Source: Sphingobacterium yanglingense (lineage in GTDB: Bacteria > Bacteroidota > Bacteroidia > Sphingobacteriales > Sphingobacteriaceae). Taken from it: a stretch of 64,000 nucleotides of DNA. The notes under the pieces are model-generated. The model was not told where the DNA came from, made no database searches, and saw only the letters and a program-made list of their open reading frames with translations. This document shows positions 1 through 9,040 of the stretch, in pieces. Within the stretch, counting starts at the first letter, position 1. Each line of letters opens with the position of its first letter. Position numbers and translations under genes: made by a program. The DNA lies in contig NZ_SNYV01000015.1 of NCBI RefSeq assembly GCF_004363245.1, positions 372,001 through 436,000 of the forward strand, in the 5' to 3' direction.

Positions 1-1
1 T

Positions 2-649
2 GTATTCAGCTCTTGTAGCAAATCTAATGACGATACCGAACCTGCTCCTGGCGAAGGAGGTTATGTTTCTGGAACTTATTGGCCATATGCTGTTGGCAAT
101 ACCTGGAATCTGGTGAATATGGAAGATCCAGAAGACAAGTATCAATATCTGATCCACAAATCACTAACCCATGAAGGCAAAACATACTTCCAATTCAAAC
201 CTGTTGGGACAACTGCAGAAGTAGCATTAAATGACGGCTTTCGCGAAGACAACGGGGTATTTATTTCTCTTCACGGTGCCACCTCACAGATGGGCATAAA
301 TACCGCTGCAGGTACCGCAACTTACATCAACACCAACTTGAAAGTAAATGAAATATGGAAGGAGAAAATAACCTTACAAATTTCTGGACTAGCTTCGGGA
401 GCAATCACACATAGCAATGAGGGCCGTATTTTGGAAAAAGTAACAAGTGCCGTAGTAAATGGCAAAACATACAAAGATGTGATAAAAGCTGAACTCAAAA
501 AATCAATCCACAACAGTACAACGGGCTATACGAACCATATTACTTATGAAACATGGTTGGCCAAAGGTATCGGTATCATTTTTGAGAAGACAACCTATGA
601 TAATTCTTACACCGAGAGTTATGGTTTAGTTAATTACACTGTCAAGTAA
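2..649 (+). CDS. Putative lipoprotein, 5' end outside the window
   Basis: The reading frame is open from the left edge, well upstream of the first internal ATG at 113. It begins VFSSCSKSNDD, which looks like the end of a lipoprotein signal peptide with the lipidated Cys at about codon 5, followed by a short acidic/Pro/Gly linker. The gene therefore lacks only its extreme start, probably about 15-20 codons. The remaining roughly 200 residues look like a soluble beta-rich domain with many Thr, Asn and Gly and no membrane segment. I recognise no family. The predicted place is the outer-membrane or periplasmic face. Two further lipoprotein genes follow in the same direction. Confidence 0.75.
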   Translation, partial: VFSSCSKSNDDTEPAPGEGGYVSGTYWPYAVGNTWNLVNMEDPEDKYQYLIHKSLTHEGKTYFQFKPVGTTAEVALNDGFREDNGVFISLHGATSQMGINTAAGTATYINTNLKVNEIWKEKITLQISGLASGAITHSNEGRILEKVTSAVVNGKTYKDVIKAELKKSIHNSTTGYTNHITYETWLAKGIGIIFEKTTYDNSYTESYGLVNYTVK

Positions 650-653
650 AAAC

Positions 654-844
654 TCATGAAATAATTGTTTACATATGAGATATCCATGTAGCACTGACTG
701 CACAAACACGAATGACCGCGAAGCAGCATGCGCACCAATTACAACAATCCGCGCATAATGTAATTTGGATATTCCATAAGACAACTGAAAATCAAACCGG
801 TCCGCCAGCTGGCGGATCATGAAATAATTATATATATATGAAAT
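654..844. repeat. Imperfect direct repeat pair with a 16-bp palindrome between
   Basis: The 13-mer TCATGAAATAATT occurs at 654-666 and 817-829. In both copies it is followed six bases later by ATATGA, so the similarity covers about 28 bp. The second copy holds the ATG of the next gene at 838. Between them lies a perfect palindrome, TCCGCCAGCTGGCGGA, at 801-816, GC-rich in an AT-rich setting. The arrangement could be a duplication of a gene-start region or the result of a small insertion. Confidence 0.6.
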
Positions 845-1791
845 CCAGAAATATAATGAAGATCAATTTTTTAATTACGTCGGTTGCTATCCTTGCTTTA
901 TTCGCAAACTGCGGTAAAGATAAAAAAGAAAAAAACGGAGATACAGATATCAAAACGGAGGTATTCGAACAAGGCATTATTGAAATGGGTATATTTTCCC
1001 AGGATGTAGAGCTGAGCAAAATTGTCGGCAAAATTGATTTTTCGCAGGCAGACCCCAAATCACAATATCAAAATCTATTAAAAAATGACAAAGACGTCCA
1101 AGCCATTACAAAAGTGATAGAACAGATTGCGACTAAAAATCCACTCGCAGGACTGGCTCTATCCATGAATACAACCTCTTGTACGTATTATATAAAAGAG
1201 GACAAAGTGCTCGGAAAAGTGAAAGGATTTGGATGGGAAATGGATAACTTACACGATAAAAAACAGGACAAAGGGAGTCTCTACCTCCAAACGTTGACCA
1301 ACACAAAGGAGATTCCTGATAGCGACAAGAAAATATATGCACAATACATCCCGAGTAAAAATCCTGATGCAGGAGCGAGTAACGCTATTGAACTCGACAA
1401 CTTCAACAGAACAGAACTTCAGAAAACAGAGATCATTAACGGCTATGAATGCAATGTCTCTCAACTTACTCCAAAATCAATAGATTCAGACGCACCTATG
1501 ACGATGCACAAACTGTTGGTGTATACCTCTCCCTTATTTAATAATACAATCAACTTTACCCATCCGTTTTACCTGGAAGAGAATAATGGTATTCTTCGAA
1601 TAGATATCTATTTTATAGATGACAAAACACCAACATTGGTCATGAAGCCCAAATCCATTGAACAGCGAGCCATTAGCGCCGATGAGCTACAAAGTCGAAC
1701 TGCTCAGCCAGTCTATGGGGAGATCAATGCCGAATGGGCTTTCAAGGCATTGCCAATCATGATGAGCGGATGGGGCATCCTTTCAAATTAG
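838..1791 (+). CDS. Putative lipoprotein of unknown function
   Basis: This 317-residue protein starts with a hydrophobic signal ending in ALFANC-GKDKK, a good lipobox with Cys at about residue 25, followed by a Lys/Glu-rich tether. An alternative start is the ATG at 856, which leaves a tidier signal peptide (MKINFLITS). The rest is mixed alpha/beta without membrane segments, and several Cys residues in the middle could form disulphides (TTSCTYY and YECNVS). I recognise no named family. It lies between two other predicted lipoproteins on the same strand and probably sits on the inner leaflet of the outer membrane or the cell surface. The upstream sequence holds part of a direct repeat. Confidence 0.75.
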   Translation: MKSRNIMKINFLITSVAILALFANCGKDKKEKNGDTDIKTEVFEQGIIEMGIFSQDVELSKIVGKIDFSQADPKSQYQNLLKNDKDVQAITKVIEQIATKNPLAGLALSMNTTSCTYYIKEDKVLGKVKGFGWEMDNLHDKKQDKGSLYLQTLTNTKEIPDSDKKIYAQYIPSKNPDAGASNAIELDNFNRTELQKTEIINGYECNVSQLTPKSIDSDAPMTMHKLLVYTSPLFNNTINFTHPFYLEENNGILRIDIYFIDDKTPTLVMKPKSIEQRAISADELQSRTAQPVYGEINAEWAFKALPIMMSGWGILSN

Positions 1792-1861
1792 GAAATCAAT
1801 AATTTAACTTGGTTTGTCCACTGATTTTACAGAAATTAGAAATCAATTTATATTGAACTCC

Positions 1862-2869
1862 ATGACAAAGACTACATTATTGTTCGCTTCTGCTGCAATG
1901 TTTCTCGCTTGTAACAATAGCCCTAAACAAGAACAAGGCAATACACAAGACAGCGTATCATCTACGCAAAACACTGAAAGTGAAAACACTTCTACAAACA
2001 GTAACGCTAAATTTGATATCGAGAGCATCCCGGTAACGACAACAGATATCGGTACTTTTCCTTATTTCACTTTGCCGAAAGGTCTGAAATCGATGAACAA
2101 ACCTTTTCAGAAAGAATTCGACGTATGCTTTTTCCCAATAAACGGTATAATGACCCCTTTTGAAGGAAAACTCTACAAAATCAACGTCGAAGCTGAACGA
2201 GGTGAAGAGTTCTCCAAACGCTATTATGAAAAAAGTCTGGAAGACTATTTGCAGTCTACAGGTGCGGTCAAGGTATTCGATGGAACAATAGGCCGTGAGG
2301 AATATGACCGCTATAATAAGCAAGATCCCAATAAAGGAGACGAGGGAGATATGGGCTACGCTGACGAAAACATCAAGTTTTATGTGATCCGTACCAAAGA
2401 CCAAGGAAATATCTACATACAATTTAGTGCAAATAATGCCGGTGGTAAATTAAACATCCTGCAAGAAGCTACGATGACGCAAACTATCACGAAGATCACC
2501 GCCGACGAGATAGCAAAAGACCTGAATGAAAAAGGAAAATCTATTCTGTACATCAACTTTGATACCGACAAATCCAATCTAACGACAGATGGGAAAGAAG
2601 TGGTGCAACAGATCGCTACCGCATTGAAAAAAGAAAGTGGACTGACCATCAATATTGAGGGCCATACCGACAATACCGGTGATGCTACACATAATAAAAA
2701 ATTGTCTGGAGAACGTGCCAATGCCGTACTGAGTGCATTGACTGCGGATGATATTGACAAATCTAGGCTTAAAGCGCAAGGATTCGGAGCCGAACGTCCG
2801 CTGGTAGCCAATGATAGCGAAGGCAACAAAGCTAAAAACAGACGTGTCGAATTAGTAAAGAGCAATTAA
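1862..2869 (+). CDS. OmpA-family lipoprotein
   Basis: The C-terminal third is an OmpA/MotB-like peptidoglycan-binding domain. It has a beta strand with INFDTDKSNL, then NIEGHTDNTGD, LSGERANAVLSAL, GFGAERPL and the closing KNRRVEL motif. The N-terminus starting at the ATG at 1862 reads as a lipoprotein signal with lipobox MFLAC, followed by a Ser/Thr/Asn-rich linker. A longer frame exists from a TTG at 1814, but its 16 extra residues would precede the signal peptide, so 1862 is preferred. The roughly 180-residue middle region is not recognised. The protein probably links the outer membrane to peptidoglycan. A strong terminator follows 20 bp after the stop. Confidence 0.9.
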   Translation: MTKTTLLFASAAMFLACNNSPKQEQGNTQDSVSSTQNTESENTSTNSNAKFDIESIPVTTTDIGTFPYFTLPKGLKSMNKPFQKEFDVCFFPINGIMTPFEGKLYKINVEAERGEEFSKRYYEKSLEDYLQSTGAVKVFDGTIGREEYDRYNKQDPNKGDEGDMGYADENIKFYVIRTKDQGNIYIQFSANNAGGKLNILQEATMTQTITKITADEIAKDLNEKGKSILYINFDTDKSNLTTDGKEVVQQIATALKKESGLTINIEGHTDNTGDATHNKKLSGERANAVLSALTADDIDKSRLKAQGFGAERPLVANDSEGNKAKNRRVELVKSN

Positions 2870-2889
2870 AGTTTTTTACAATAAAATCA

Positions 2890-2934
2890 GATGCCGCGAA
2901 CATGCTTTTTCAAACATGCGCGGCATCTTTTTTT
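2890..2934 (+). terminator. Rho-independent terminator after the OmpA-like gene
   Basis: Arms GATGCCGCG (2890-2898) and CGCGGCATC (2919-2927) form a perfect 9-bp stem. An internal CATG/CATG pair can extend the hairpin, and TTTTTTT follows. Confidence 0.9.
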
Positions 2935-2983
2935 ACTCCATATATAGTTGTGTTAACTTTCAACAATTACCGTTCTAATATTT

Positions 2984-3205
2984 CTACCCCCACGCAGTAA
3001 ACCACAAAACCACGGCAAGTATAAATATCAAGGTAGAAATTACACCAATAATAAAATCTACATTGACAATATTTTTAACTACTCTAACAATCGCACCTCC
3101 CCATTCGTTTCCCCAGCTCTGCATCCATTGCCCAACTGTTTTAAGTAAATGCATGTCACTTACCTTAACTGAAGATTCCTGTTTAAAGAACACTTCCCTT
3201 ATCAT
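2984..3205 (-). CDS. Small single-pass membrane protein
   Basis: From the ATG at 3205 this gives 73 residues. A longer frame needs a TTG at 3229. The N-terminal half is polar and the C-terminal half has an amphipathic Trp-rich stretch (WMQSWGNEWGG) followed by one strong membrane helix ending in VVLWFTAWG. It is the last gene of a ten-gene minus-strand run, 46 bp behind the zinc-ribbon gene. It has no recognised family. It probably sits in the inner membrane, but its role is unknown. Confidence 0.6.
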   Translation of the reverse strand: MIREVFFKQESSVKVSDMHLLKTVGQWMQSWGNEWGGAIVRVVKNIVNVDFIIGVISTLIFILAVVLWFTAWG

Positions 3206-3251
3206 CGTGTATATATTTAAATTGTTCAAGATCGATTAGTATTTCTTTTAT

Positions 3252-3752
3252 CTATCTATTCTTCGCATTAGCAATCAACCGCAACACATATTCCCTATTT
3301 TGGGCCGAGCTGACCCATTTGGGCAGTCGGCTCGCTATGCTATCGTTCTGATAAGGTATACCATTTCGCTCTCGCAAGGCATCTCTGACATAAGCCTCGA
3401 TAACGGACAGATGTTCTAGATTATAGGCCCATAGCAGCCCCTCGTTGGCCGTAATACAATACCATAGTGCAAATCCAAAAAAAGGATCCACCGGGCCATT
3501 GAGGTACAATATCCTGCTGTACCTTGCTCCCACTCTGTGGTTGGCTCCCACCACAACCTTAGGTGTATTGCCATATTTTATAGCATACCCACAAGCGACA
3601 CAGGCAAAGCGCACCTTCTCTTCGTGCCGGGCCGCAGTCAAATACAAGCCGGCACCTCTGACCAGCGCTTTTTTTTCACAGCGTGGACACACCACATCGA
3701 TAGGGTCGGTAAAGTCGTCGTTGCGGACGGTATAAGGGTTAGGAATAATCAT
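3252..3752 (-). CDS. Zinc-ribbon protein of unknown function
   Basis: The 166-residue protein has two CxxC pairs, VCPRCEKKA near residues 21-24 and ACVACGYAI near residues 51-54. These should bind one zinc ion as a zinc ribbon. The C-terminal part is Trp/Tyr-rich and predicted helical. There is no signal peptide, so it is cytoplasmic, unlike most of its operon neighbours. Its start lies 2 bp after the stop of the Sel1 gene upstream, so the two are probably translationally coupled. Similar small zinc-ribbon proteins are scattered in Bacteroidota without a firm function. A nucleic-acid or protein-binding role is only a guess. Confidence 0.75.
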   Translation of the reverse strand: MIIPNPYTVRNDDFTDPIDVVCPRCEKKALVRGAGLYLTAARHEEKVRFACVACGYAIKYGNTPKVVVGANHRVGARYSRILYLNGPVDPFFGFALWYCITANEGLLWAYNLEHLSVIEAYVRDALRERNGIPYQNDSIASRLPKWVSSAQNREYVLRLIANAKNR

Positions 3753-3754
3753 AT

Positions 3755-5152
3755 CTACTTCCTTCTTATCTCTTTCCAGTACTTCGCCTTTTCTTTATTT
3801 TTTTCTATGCCATTGCCACCACGGCTATACATTTCGATAAGATTATCGATATAACTCTCGTTTTTCTTTTTGTTATCATAATACTTTTCATAGTATTTTA
3901 TTGCTTTTGCATAATCTTTTGTAATGCCACCTTTGCCGGAAAAGTATAGATTAGCAGTTTTTAACGTTACTTCTGGATAAACTTCAGCGACCTTTTCATA
4001 ATATTCCAGGGCTTTTTGAGGTTGATTGTTATCTTCCAAACTGTATAAATCTCCTAAATTCAGATAACCGGATTCATCTCCTTTATCAATCATCTTCTGA
4101 TACCATTCTGCTGCTTTCGTATAATCTTTAGCATAATTTCCTAGTTGTTTGTGATATACCGAACCAATTATACGCATTGAATTTGTAATTCCAGAATTGG
4201 CTGCTTTTAACAAATGTTCCATTCCTAGTTGCGTGTTTTTTTCAACGCCGTCTCCATTAAAATACAATACTCCCAGACTTTCCATCGCTTTATAATGACC
4301 TTTTATAGCTGCTTTTTTGAAGTATGGGAAAGCTTTTGTATAATCTTTAGCATCCTTATATTTTTCACCTATTTTGTATAAACCAGCTGCGATTCCCAAA
4401 TCTGCTGCTTGTTGGTAATATTCCATGGTTTTTGTTACATTACCATCTTTATTGGCATACCAGCCTAATTCATAAAAACCATAAGGATGTCCTAATTTCG
4501 CGGCTTTTTCAAAATATTCTCGTTTGATATCTTCTTCTGTGTTCACATAAGCAAAAGCACCCGTAGCTACAGCATTTCCTTTATCAATTGCTTTCAGGTA
4601 CCATTCTTTGGATTTTTCATTATCTTTTTTTATTCTGTAAATTATTCCCAAACTGTGCATTGCAGAACTGTTTCCTCGTTGTGCCAATTCTTCGTATAGC
4701 GGAATAGCTACATCGTAGTTTTTGGCATCATACTCTTTTTTAGCTTTTAGGAAATCGGCACTTTGGCGCTCCTCTAACTTTAAAGCTTTTAATGTTTTTT
4801 CGATACCATATACTACTTTGTATTTATCCATAGGTACCTCATCGCTTTTTAGCTTGTTGAGGTATGTCATATATAGGGTTACTTCCTCATAAAGCGGTTG
4901 CATGGTCGGCGCTCCAAAATTTCCCATGTCGGTAAGGGCGTACAAACTTTCTATTTTAAGATAGGAAACCAAAGGTGACCATTTGCCTAATTCTTTTTCG
5001 GTTTCATTCAGGTGCTTCAGAGCTGTTTCGTAGTTTTCTTCCGAGAAGGCTTTTTCGGCTTCTTCAAATTCCAATCTGGCTTTTATATCGTTTTGCGCTT
5101 GGGCAAATGTAAAAGCGAATAGTAAAATTGGGGTATACAGTAGTTTTTTCAT
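3755..5152 (-). CDS. Exported Sel1/TPR-repeat protein (paralogue 1)
   Basis: The protein has 465 residues, with a signal peptide (MKKLLYTPILLFAFTFAQAQ) and then a TPR-like pair (EEAEKAFSEENYETALKHL...). This N-terminal module of about 110 residues is shared with the genes at 6931, 7917 and 9041. From about residue 145 there are at least seven Sel1-type repeats with recurring SLGIIY, ELGWYA, SLGVLYFNGDG and NLGDLY cores and WYxKAxDKG ends. The C-terminus is rich in Asn and Lys. Sel1 repeats act as protein-protein scaffolds, and here the protein should be periplasmic. This is the most diverged of the four paralogues in the N-terminal module. Confidence 0.9.
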   Translation of the reverse strand: MKKLLYTPILLFAFTFAQAQNDIKARLEFEEAEKAFSEENYETALKHLNETEKELGKWSPLVSYLKIESLYALTDMGNFGAPTMQPLYEEVTLYMTYLNKLKSDEVPMDKYKVVYGIEKTLKALKLEERQSADFLKAKKEYDAKNYDVAIPLYEELAQRGNSSAMHSLGIIYRIKKDNEKSKEWYLKAIDKGNAVATGAFAYVNTEEDIKREYFEKAAKLGHPYGFYELGWYANKDGNVTKTMEYYQQAADLGIAAGLYKIGEKYKDAKDYTKAFPYFKKAAIKGHYKAMESLGVLYFNGDGVEKNTQLGMEHLLKAANSGITNSMRIIGSVYHKQLGNYAKDYTKAAEWYQKMIDKGDESGYLNLGDLYSLEDNNQPQKALEYYEKVAEVYPEVTLKTANLYFSGKGGITKDYAKAIKYYEKYYDNKKKNESYIDNLIEMYSRGGNGIEKNKEKAKYWKEIRRK

Positions 5153-5247
5153 AATGTTAAAACTCTGACTTGCTGCGATTTACTTAAGTCACCTTATCTC
5201 TAGAATAATGAATAAAAATGTATTAACATAAAAGCATCTATTACATC

Positions 5248-6378
5248 CTATGGTGTTAAATACAACGAGTAATCTATCTTATTGTTAATAGGAAAGTTTT
5301 TTTCAAAACCACTAATGATATTCTCTAAGCTTCTTTCAGCGTCATTAAATCTCCCTTTAAAATCCAAATCTTGTTTGTATTTATTGATAATATTTTGGTA
5401 AGCTTTTAAATCATTGGTTACTTTTAATGCAAGTTCAGCGAAGTCCACATTAATTTTTTGGACTGAATTTAGAAGAGTATTAATTTCAGTCTTCCAATTT
5501 CTTATATTATCGTTTCTTTTATTTTCTACATATTGAGCTGCTTTTAACTTCAATGTATTCATATATTCTGATTCTTCCATAGCACTATATAATGGCTTCG
5601 TGAACCTTCCTTTAGACTCTCCTAATCGTTCTATATTTTCATCTAGTACTGCATTATATATTCCCGTATAATTTTCTATTGCAACTTTTAATGCTTCACT
5701 ATTGTTTATCATTTCAATTTCTTTATTAAATGATGATAATTTAACATTGAGCATCAGGATCTCACTACTCTCCTTATAAATTCTCTTATCTTTTTTATAA
5801 TTCTGTGTAAACAAAGAGATTCCTTCACTTAAAACATTCATATAGGGAATATTATTTATCAACATTCCTATTGTACTACTATCTTTATGAATAAAGTTTT
5901 GTAAAACATTTAATGTTGGATGTTGATTTTTCTTTGCACTAATATATTCATTGAATCTTTGCTTCCAACTCTCATATTTTGGATCATTTAATGGATTTCC
6001 GATTTTATTTATATCTTCATAGAAGCTTTTCGTTTTCTCATAAAGGTCAAGGTTATTGAGTAACGAATTCAATTTTATTAATTGCAAAACTGCCGCTTGA
6101 TAATTATAGGTGTATACTTCCAATTCCCGCCTTTCTATTTCATTTTGTAAGTCTTCCATTTTAGACATTCTGACTTGTAAACTCCTTATCTGTTCGCTGT
6201 CATTCTGTCTTCCATTGCTTACTTCTTGATTTAATAGAGCGATTTCCTCTTTTAAATTATCAATATTCTTATCCGTTTTTATTATTTTTTGTTCAGATTC
6301 TACAAGTAAGCTATCTACCTGCCCCCACACTCCCCCCGAAACCATCAAGACGAAAAGTGCTATGAGTAATGTTTTCAT
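5248..6378 (-). CDS. Exported coiled-coil protein
   Basis: The 376-residue protein has a clear signal peptide (MKTLLIALFVLMVSGGVWGQ). Residues 25-95 are rich in Glu, Gln, Asn and Lys with heptad-like Leu/Ile spacing (IDNLKEEIALLNQEV, SLQVRMSKMEDLQNEIERRE), a predicted coiled coil. The remainder is helical and Asn-rich with no Cys pairs or enzyme motifs I can name. It sits between the 465-residue Sel1 gene (95-bp gap) and a small exported protein gene (47-bp gap). A periplasmic structural or adaptor role is plausible but unproven. Confidence 0.75.
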   Translation of the reverse strand: MKTLLIALFVLMVSGGVWGQVDSLLVESEQKIIKTDKNIDNLKEEIALLNQEVSNGRQNDSEQIRSLQVRMSKMEDLQNEIERRELEVYTYNYQAAVLQLIKLNSLLNNLDLYEKTKSFYEDINKIGNPLNDPKYESWKQRFNEYISAKKNQHPTLNVLQNFIHKDSSTIGMLINNIPYMNVLSEGISLFTQNYKKDKRIYKESSEILMLNVKLSSFNKEIEMINNSEALKVAIENYTGIYNAVLDENIERLGESKGRFTKPLYSAMEESEYMNTLKLKAAQYVENKRNDNIRNWKTEINTLLNSVQKINVDFAELALKVTNDLKAYQNIINKYKQDLDFKGRFNDAERSLENIISGFEKNFPINNKIDYSLYLTP

Positions 6379-6425
6379 AATTCCTATAGTTTATTGGTTT
6401 TTAAAAACTTCTTAATCCATTCGTA

Positions 6426-6896
6426 TTAAAAATCTTTATAGCGTTCACTGAAAATATTGGCTTTTTTATTTTCGATATCAAAGGTTACGGGAATTCTACT
6501 GTATTTTCCATTCCACCAACCACCGCCTGCTTCGCTATTTGCCCCATATTTTAAAATAAGTACAATCTGAAAGTTGGGATTATCTTCGCCTTTACGCATA
6601 AGCGGCTCGCCTTGTTTATTGACTTCCAGCCAATATTCAATAGGATAAGCAGGTGTGCCGTGCATTTGAAAAAAGCCTTTGTTGTTTTCTTTTAATTCTG
6701 CATAAGGTTCGCCGTTGTTACTATCGTAATATTTATAATAACCCAGCATTTTCTGCAGAATATCAGCCGGTATTTCCTTTGTTCCAAAATGTTCATTTGA
6801 GCTGTCGTGTACATTGGTAAACGTTTCTATACTTTGCCCCCAGCTTTGCCCTGCAAAACCAAAAAGCACGACGAATGCTAATAGTATTGTTCTCAT
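6426..6896 (-). CDS. Small exported protein of unknown function
   Basis: This 156-residue protein starts with a signal peptide (MRTILLAFVVLFGFAGQSWGQ). The mature part looks like a single compact domain with aromatic strands (YWLEVN, FQIVLILKYG) and a Gly/Trp cluster GGGWWNGKYSRIPVTF. No Cys pairs or catalytic motifs were recognised. The ILQKMLGYYKYYDSN region and the strand pattern faintly resemble the C-terminal halves of the neighbouring 328- and 311-residue proteins (YWISGF, YKYFQIFI), so it may be a free-standing version of that domain. That resemblance is by eye only. Confidence 0.7.
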   Translation of the reverse strand: MRTILLAFVVLFGFAGQSWGQSIETFTNVHDSSNEHFGTKEIPADILQKMLGYYKYYDSNNGEPYAELKENNKGFFQMHGTPAYPIEYWLEVNKQGEPLMRKGEDNPNFQIVLILKYGANSEAGGGWWNGKYSRIPVTFDIENKKANIFSERYKDF

Positions 6897-6930
6897 AACT
6901 TATTAAATCTATTTGTTGATTTATTATTGT

Positions 6931-7917
6931 TTAGAATGTGTTCTCGAGAACTTGTATCCATAATTCTTCTTTCGTACCCCAGTTCAATGTTTTTTCATGA
7001 ATAAATATTTGAAAATACTTATATTCCCCATCAGTTTTTTTTTCAAAACCTTTAAAACCAGAAATCCAATATCCAATTGGACTGGTTGTATCTTTTCTAA
7101 TTAATGGATCCGCTCCTGTTGTAAAATCGTTCCATTGTTGTGGTGTTATGTTTAATACGTTACAAATTTCTTCAACGGTTACCACTCTTCTACCTGTGTT
7201 CTCTTTCTCTTTATGATAGCTTTTTAATATTTCCCATACTTGGTACTCCTTTACACGGTTATCGCCAGTATTATACATTTTTAAGTTATTAAAATAAATA
7301 CTTCCCGTCGGTTTATTACCGTAATAAAAATAATCCTTTTTACCTTCAGAAATGATGGTTTGTAAATATTTATCTTGCTGTTTCTCCTTTTTAATACCCT
7401 TGTAATCAGGCGCTAACCATGTAGAAGGGATACTCATAAAAAAATCGCGAGCTGATACTTCTGTTTTCGGAAACTCCGTAGCCAAACGATACACCATTTC
7501 TTCATAATGCTTTTTTAATTCTGCTGTGCGGCTTGCTTCTTTTTCGTAAGCAGTTTTTCGTTTATCCAAATCCATTTTTATACGGTAAACTTCCATGAGC
7601 TTGTCTTCGCCAAGGGCATTTTTGTCTTTGTGCTTGTCGAAATCGACAATGGCTTTTTCTAATTTCCGGTAATTGTCTGTGCTTTCTTTGGCGGTAACAA
7701 TTTGGTTGGTTATCATGACCTTTAAAAACAACATCGGCGGATTGGTGCTACCTAAAGCGGTTTCGGCTTTCTCCAAATAATCCAGCGCTTCGGTGTATTG
7801 TTTGGCATCAAACTTTTCTTCTGCCATTTGGTACGCCATTTTGGCTTCGGTAGGGTTTTGTGCGCAAACAACTGTTGCTACACACAGGAAAATCAATAAG
7901 GCTATAATCTGTTTCAT
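6931..7917 (-). CDS. Exported TPR-module protein with unknown C-terminal domain (paralogue 2)
   Basis: The protein has 328 residues. A signal peptide (MKQIIALLIFLCVATVVCAQ) is followed by the shared TPR-like module (AYQMAEEKFDAKQYTEALDYL, then a long helical part ending near residue 130). Unlike paralogues 1 and 3 there are no Sel1 repeats. The C-terminal 150 residues form an unrecognised domain with a VTVEEICNVLNITPQQWNDF segment that resembles a helix-turn-helix in spacing only, then strands YWISGFKGF and KYFQIFIHEKTLNW. Its start codon overlaps the stop of the upstream gene by one base (TAATG), so the two are very probably coupled. Confidence 0.85.
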   Translation of the reverse strand: MKQIIALLIFLCVATVVCAQNPTEAKMAYQMAEEKFDAKQYTEALDYLEKAETALGSTNPPMLFLKVMITNQIVTAKESTDNYRKLEKAIVDFDKHKDKNALGEDKLMEVYRIKMDLDKRKTAYEKEASRTAELKKHYEEMVYRLATEFPKTEVSARDFFMSIPSTWLAPDYKGIKKEKQQDKYLQTIISEGKKDYFYYGNKPTGSIYFNNLKMYNTGDNRVKEYQVWEILKSYHKEKENTGRRVVTVEEICNVLNITPQQWNDFTTGADPLIRKDTTSPIGYWISGFKGFEKKTDGEYKYFQIFIHEKTLNWGTKEELWIQVLENTF

Positions 7918-9026
7918 TATTTATCAGTGCTATCTTTTATGTTTTGCCAAAAAGCGGCTCTTTTGGTGTTCTTTTTTAGTTTGTTACCACCCGTTGTGTA
8001 CATATCTATGAGTTTATAAGCATTTTCGGGAACGAATTTTACTAAATCTTCTCCTGCATCTCTGTCTTTAGCAGCTTCAGCGGATAGTTGAGTGAAAGCT
8101 TCCTCTAAATATTGGGTGGCTTTGGCGTAGTCTTTTACTTCGGCATCGGCATAATAAATCGTTGCTAAGGTAATTCTGGTTTTATAATTATCTTTTCTTA
8201 CAGCTATCGCTTTTTCGTAATAATCTATTGTCAAAGTGGCCTGTTTATTGTCGGGTAAATAATATAGTTCTCCTAAACTGGCTAATGCTTCTATTTGATA
8301 GAATTCATCTTCTTGTTTTATAGCAACAGCAAGAGTTTTTTTATACCATTCATCAGCTTTGATATAATCTTTTGAAAAACCACAAAGTCCATTTTTATAA
8401 AAATAGCCCATTGCATTTATTGCCGTTACATTATTATCTTCTACAGCTTGTGAAAGCCAATATTTAGTTTTTTCGTAATCTTTTTTAAAAGCATAATCAA
8501 TTGCTAAATCATATTGTGCATCAGAATATCCATTTTCTGATGCTTTTATTATCCATTCATCATATAATTTTTCATCTTTTTCGAAACCATTTTTTCCTTC
8601 TTTATAGCTTTTCGCCATTTTATATTGCATTTCGGGCGTTTCGTACTTCTTTTTTAGTTCGGGTAATTCAATCTTTATGCGCATTACAGCCATCTGCTTG
8701 TCTTCGCCCAAAGCTTCTTTTTGTTTGGTGTTTTCAAATTTATCAATGGCTTTCTCTAATTCGTTAAGCATTGAAAAAGCTTTAAGTTTATCATCACTAT
8801 CCTTTAACGCTTGTTGGACAACCATAACTCTTAAATAAGCAATATCAGGGTTGCTTTTACCAAAAGCTTCTTCGGATTTGTTAAGGTAATTCAAAGCTTC
8901 GGTGTATTGTTTGGCATCAAACTTTTCCTCAGCCACTTGGTAAAGCGCTTTGGCTTCTAAGTTACTTTGTGCGTGGGTTGTTATGGATAGACACAAAAAA
9001 ATCAAAATTTGTAAAAACTGTTTCAT
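7917..9026 (-). CDS. Exported Sel1/TPR-repeat protein (paralogue 3)
   Basis: The protein has 369 residues: a signal peptide (MKQFLQILIFLCLSITTHAQ), the shared module (LYQVAEEKFDAKQYTEALNYL), then about four to five Sel1-like repeats (AQYDLAIDYAFKKDYEKTKYWLSQA, AMGYFYKNG, SLGELYYLPDN, TLATIYYADAE) from about residue 140. In the DNA, the stretch encoding AEEKFDAKQYTEAL (about 8900-8960) is nearly identical to the matching part of the neighbour at 6931, which points to recent duplication or gene conversion. The gene before it (paralogue 4) ends 14 bp upstream. Confidence 0.9.
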   Translation of the reverse strand: MKQFLQILIFLCLSITTHAQSNLEAKALYQVAEEKFDAKQYTEALNYLNKSEEAFGKSNPDIAYLRVMVVQQALKDSDDKLKAFSMLNELEKAIDKFENTKQKEALGEDKQMAVMRIKIELPELKKKYETPEMQYKMAKSYKEGKNGFEKDEKLYDEWIIKASENGYSDAQYDLAIDYAFKKDYEKTKYWLSQAVEDNNVTAINAMGYFYKNGLCGFSKDYIKADEWYKKTLAVAIKQEDEFYQIEALASLGELYYLPDNKQATLTIDYYEKAIAVRKDNYKTRITLATIYYADAEVKDYAKATQYLEEAFTQLSAEAAKDRDAGEDLVKFVPENAYKLIDMYTTGGNKLKKNTKRAAFWQNIKDSTDK

Positions 9027-9040
9027 GATTAATATAGCTG

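Noticed and set aside
1814..1861. TTG start giving 16 extra residues on the OmpA-like lipoprotein
   Set aside because: The extra residues precede a clear lipoprotein signal that begins at the ATG at 1862.
1958..2422. A 154-codon minus-strand frame opposite the OmpA-like gene
   Set aside because: It is hydrophobic by base composition only and overlaps a protein whose family is certain.
3445..3854. Two overlapping plus-strand frames opposite the zinc-ribbon gene
   Set aside because: They lack family features, overlap the Cys-rich coding frame on the minus strand and run across its start.
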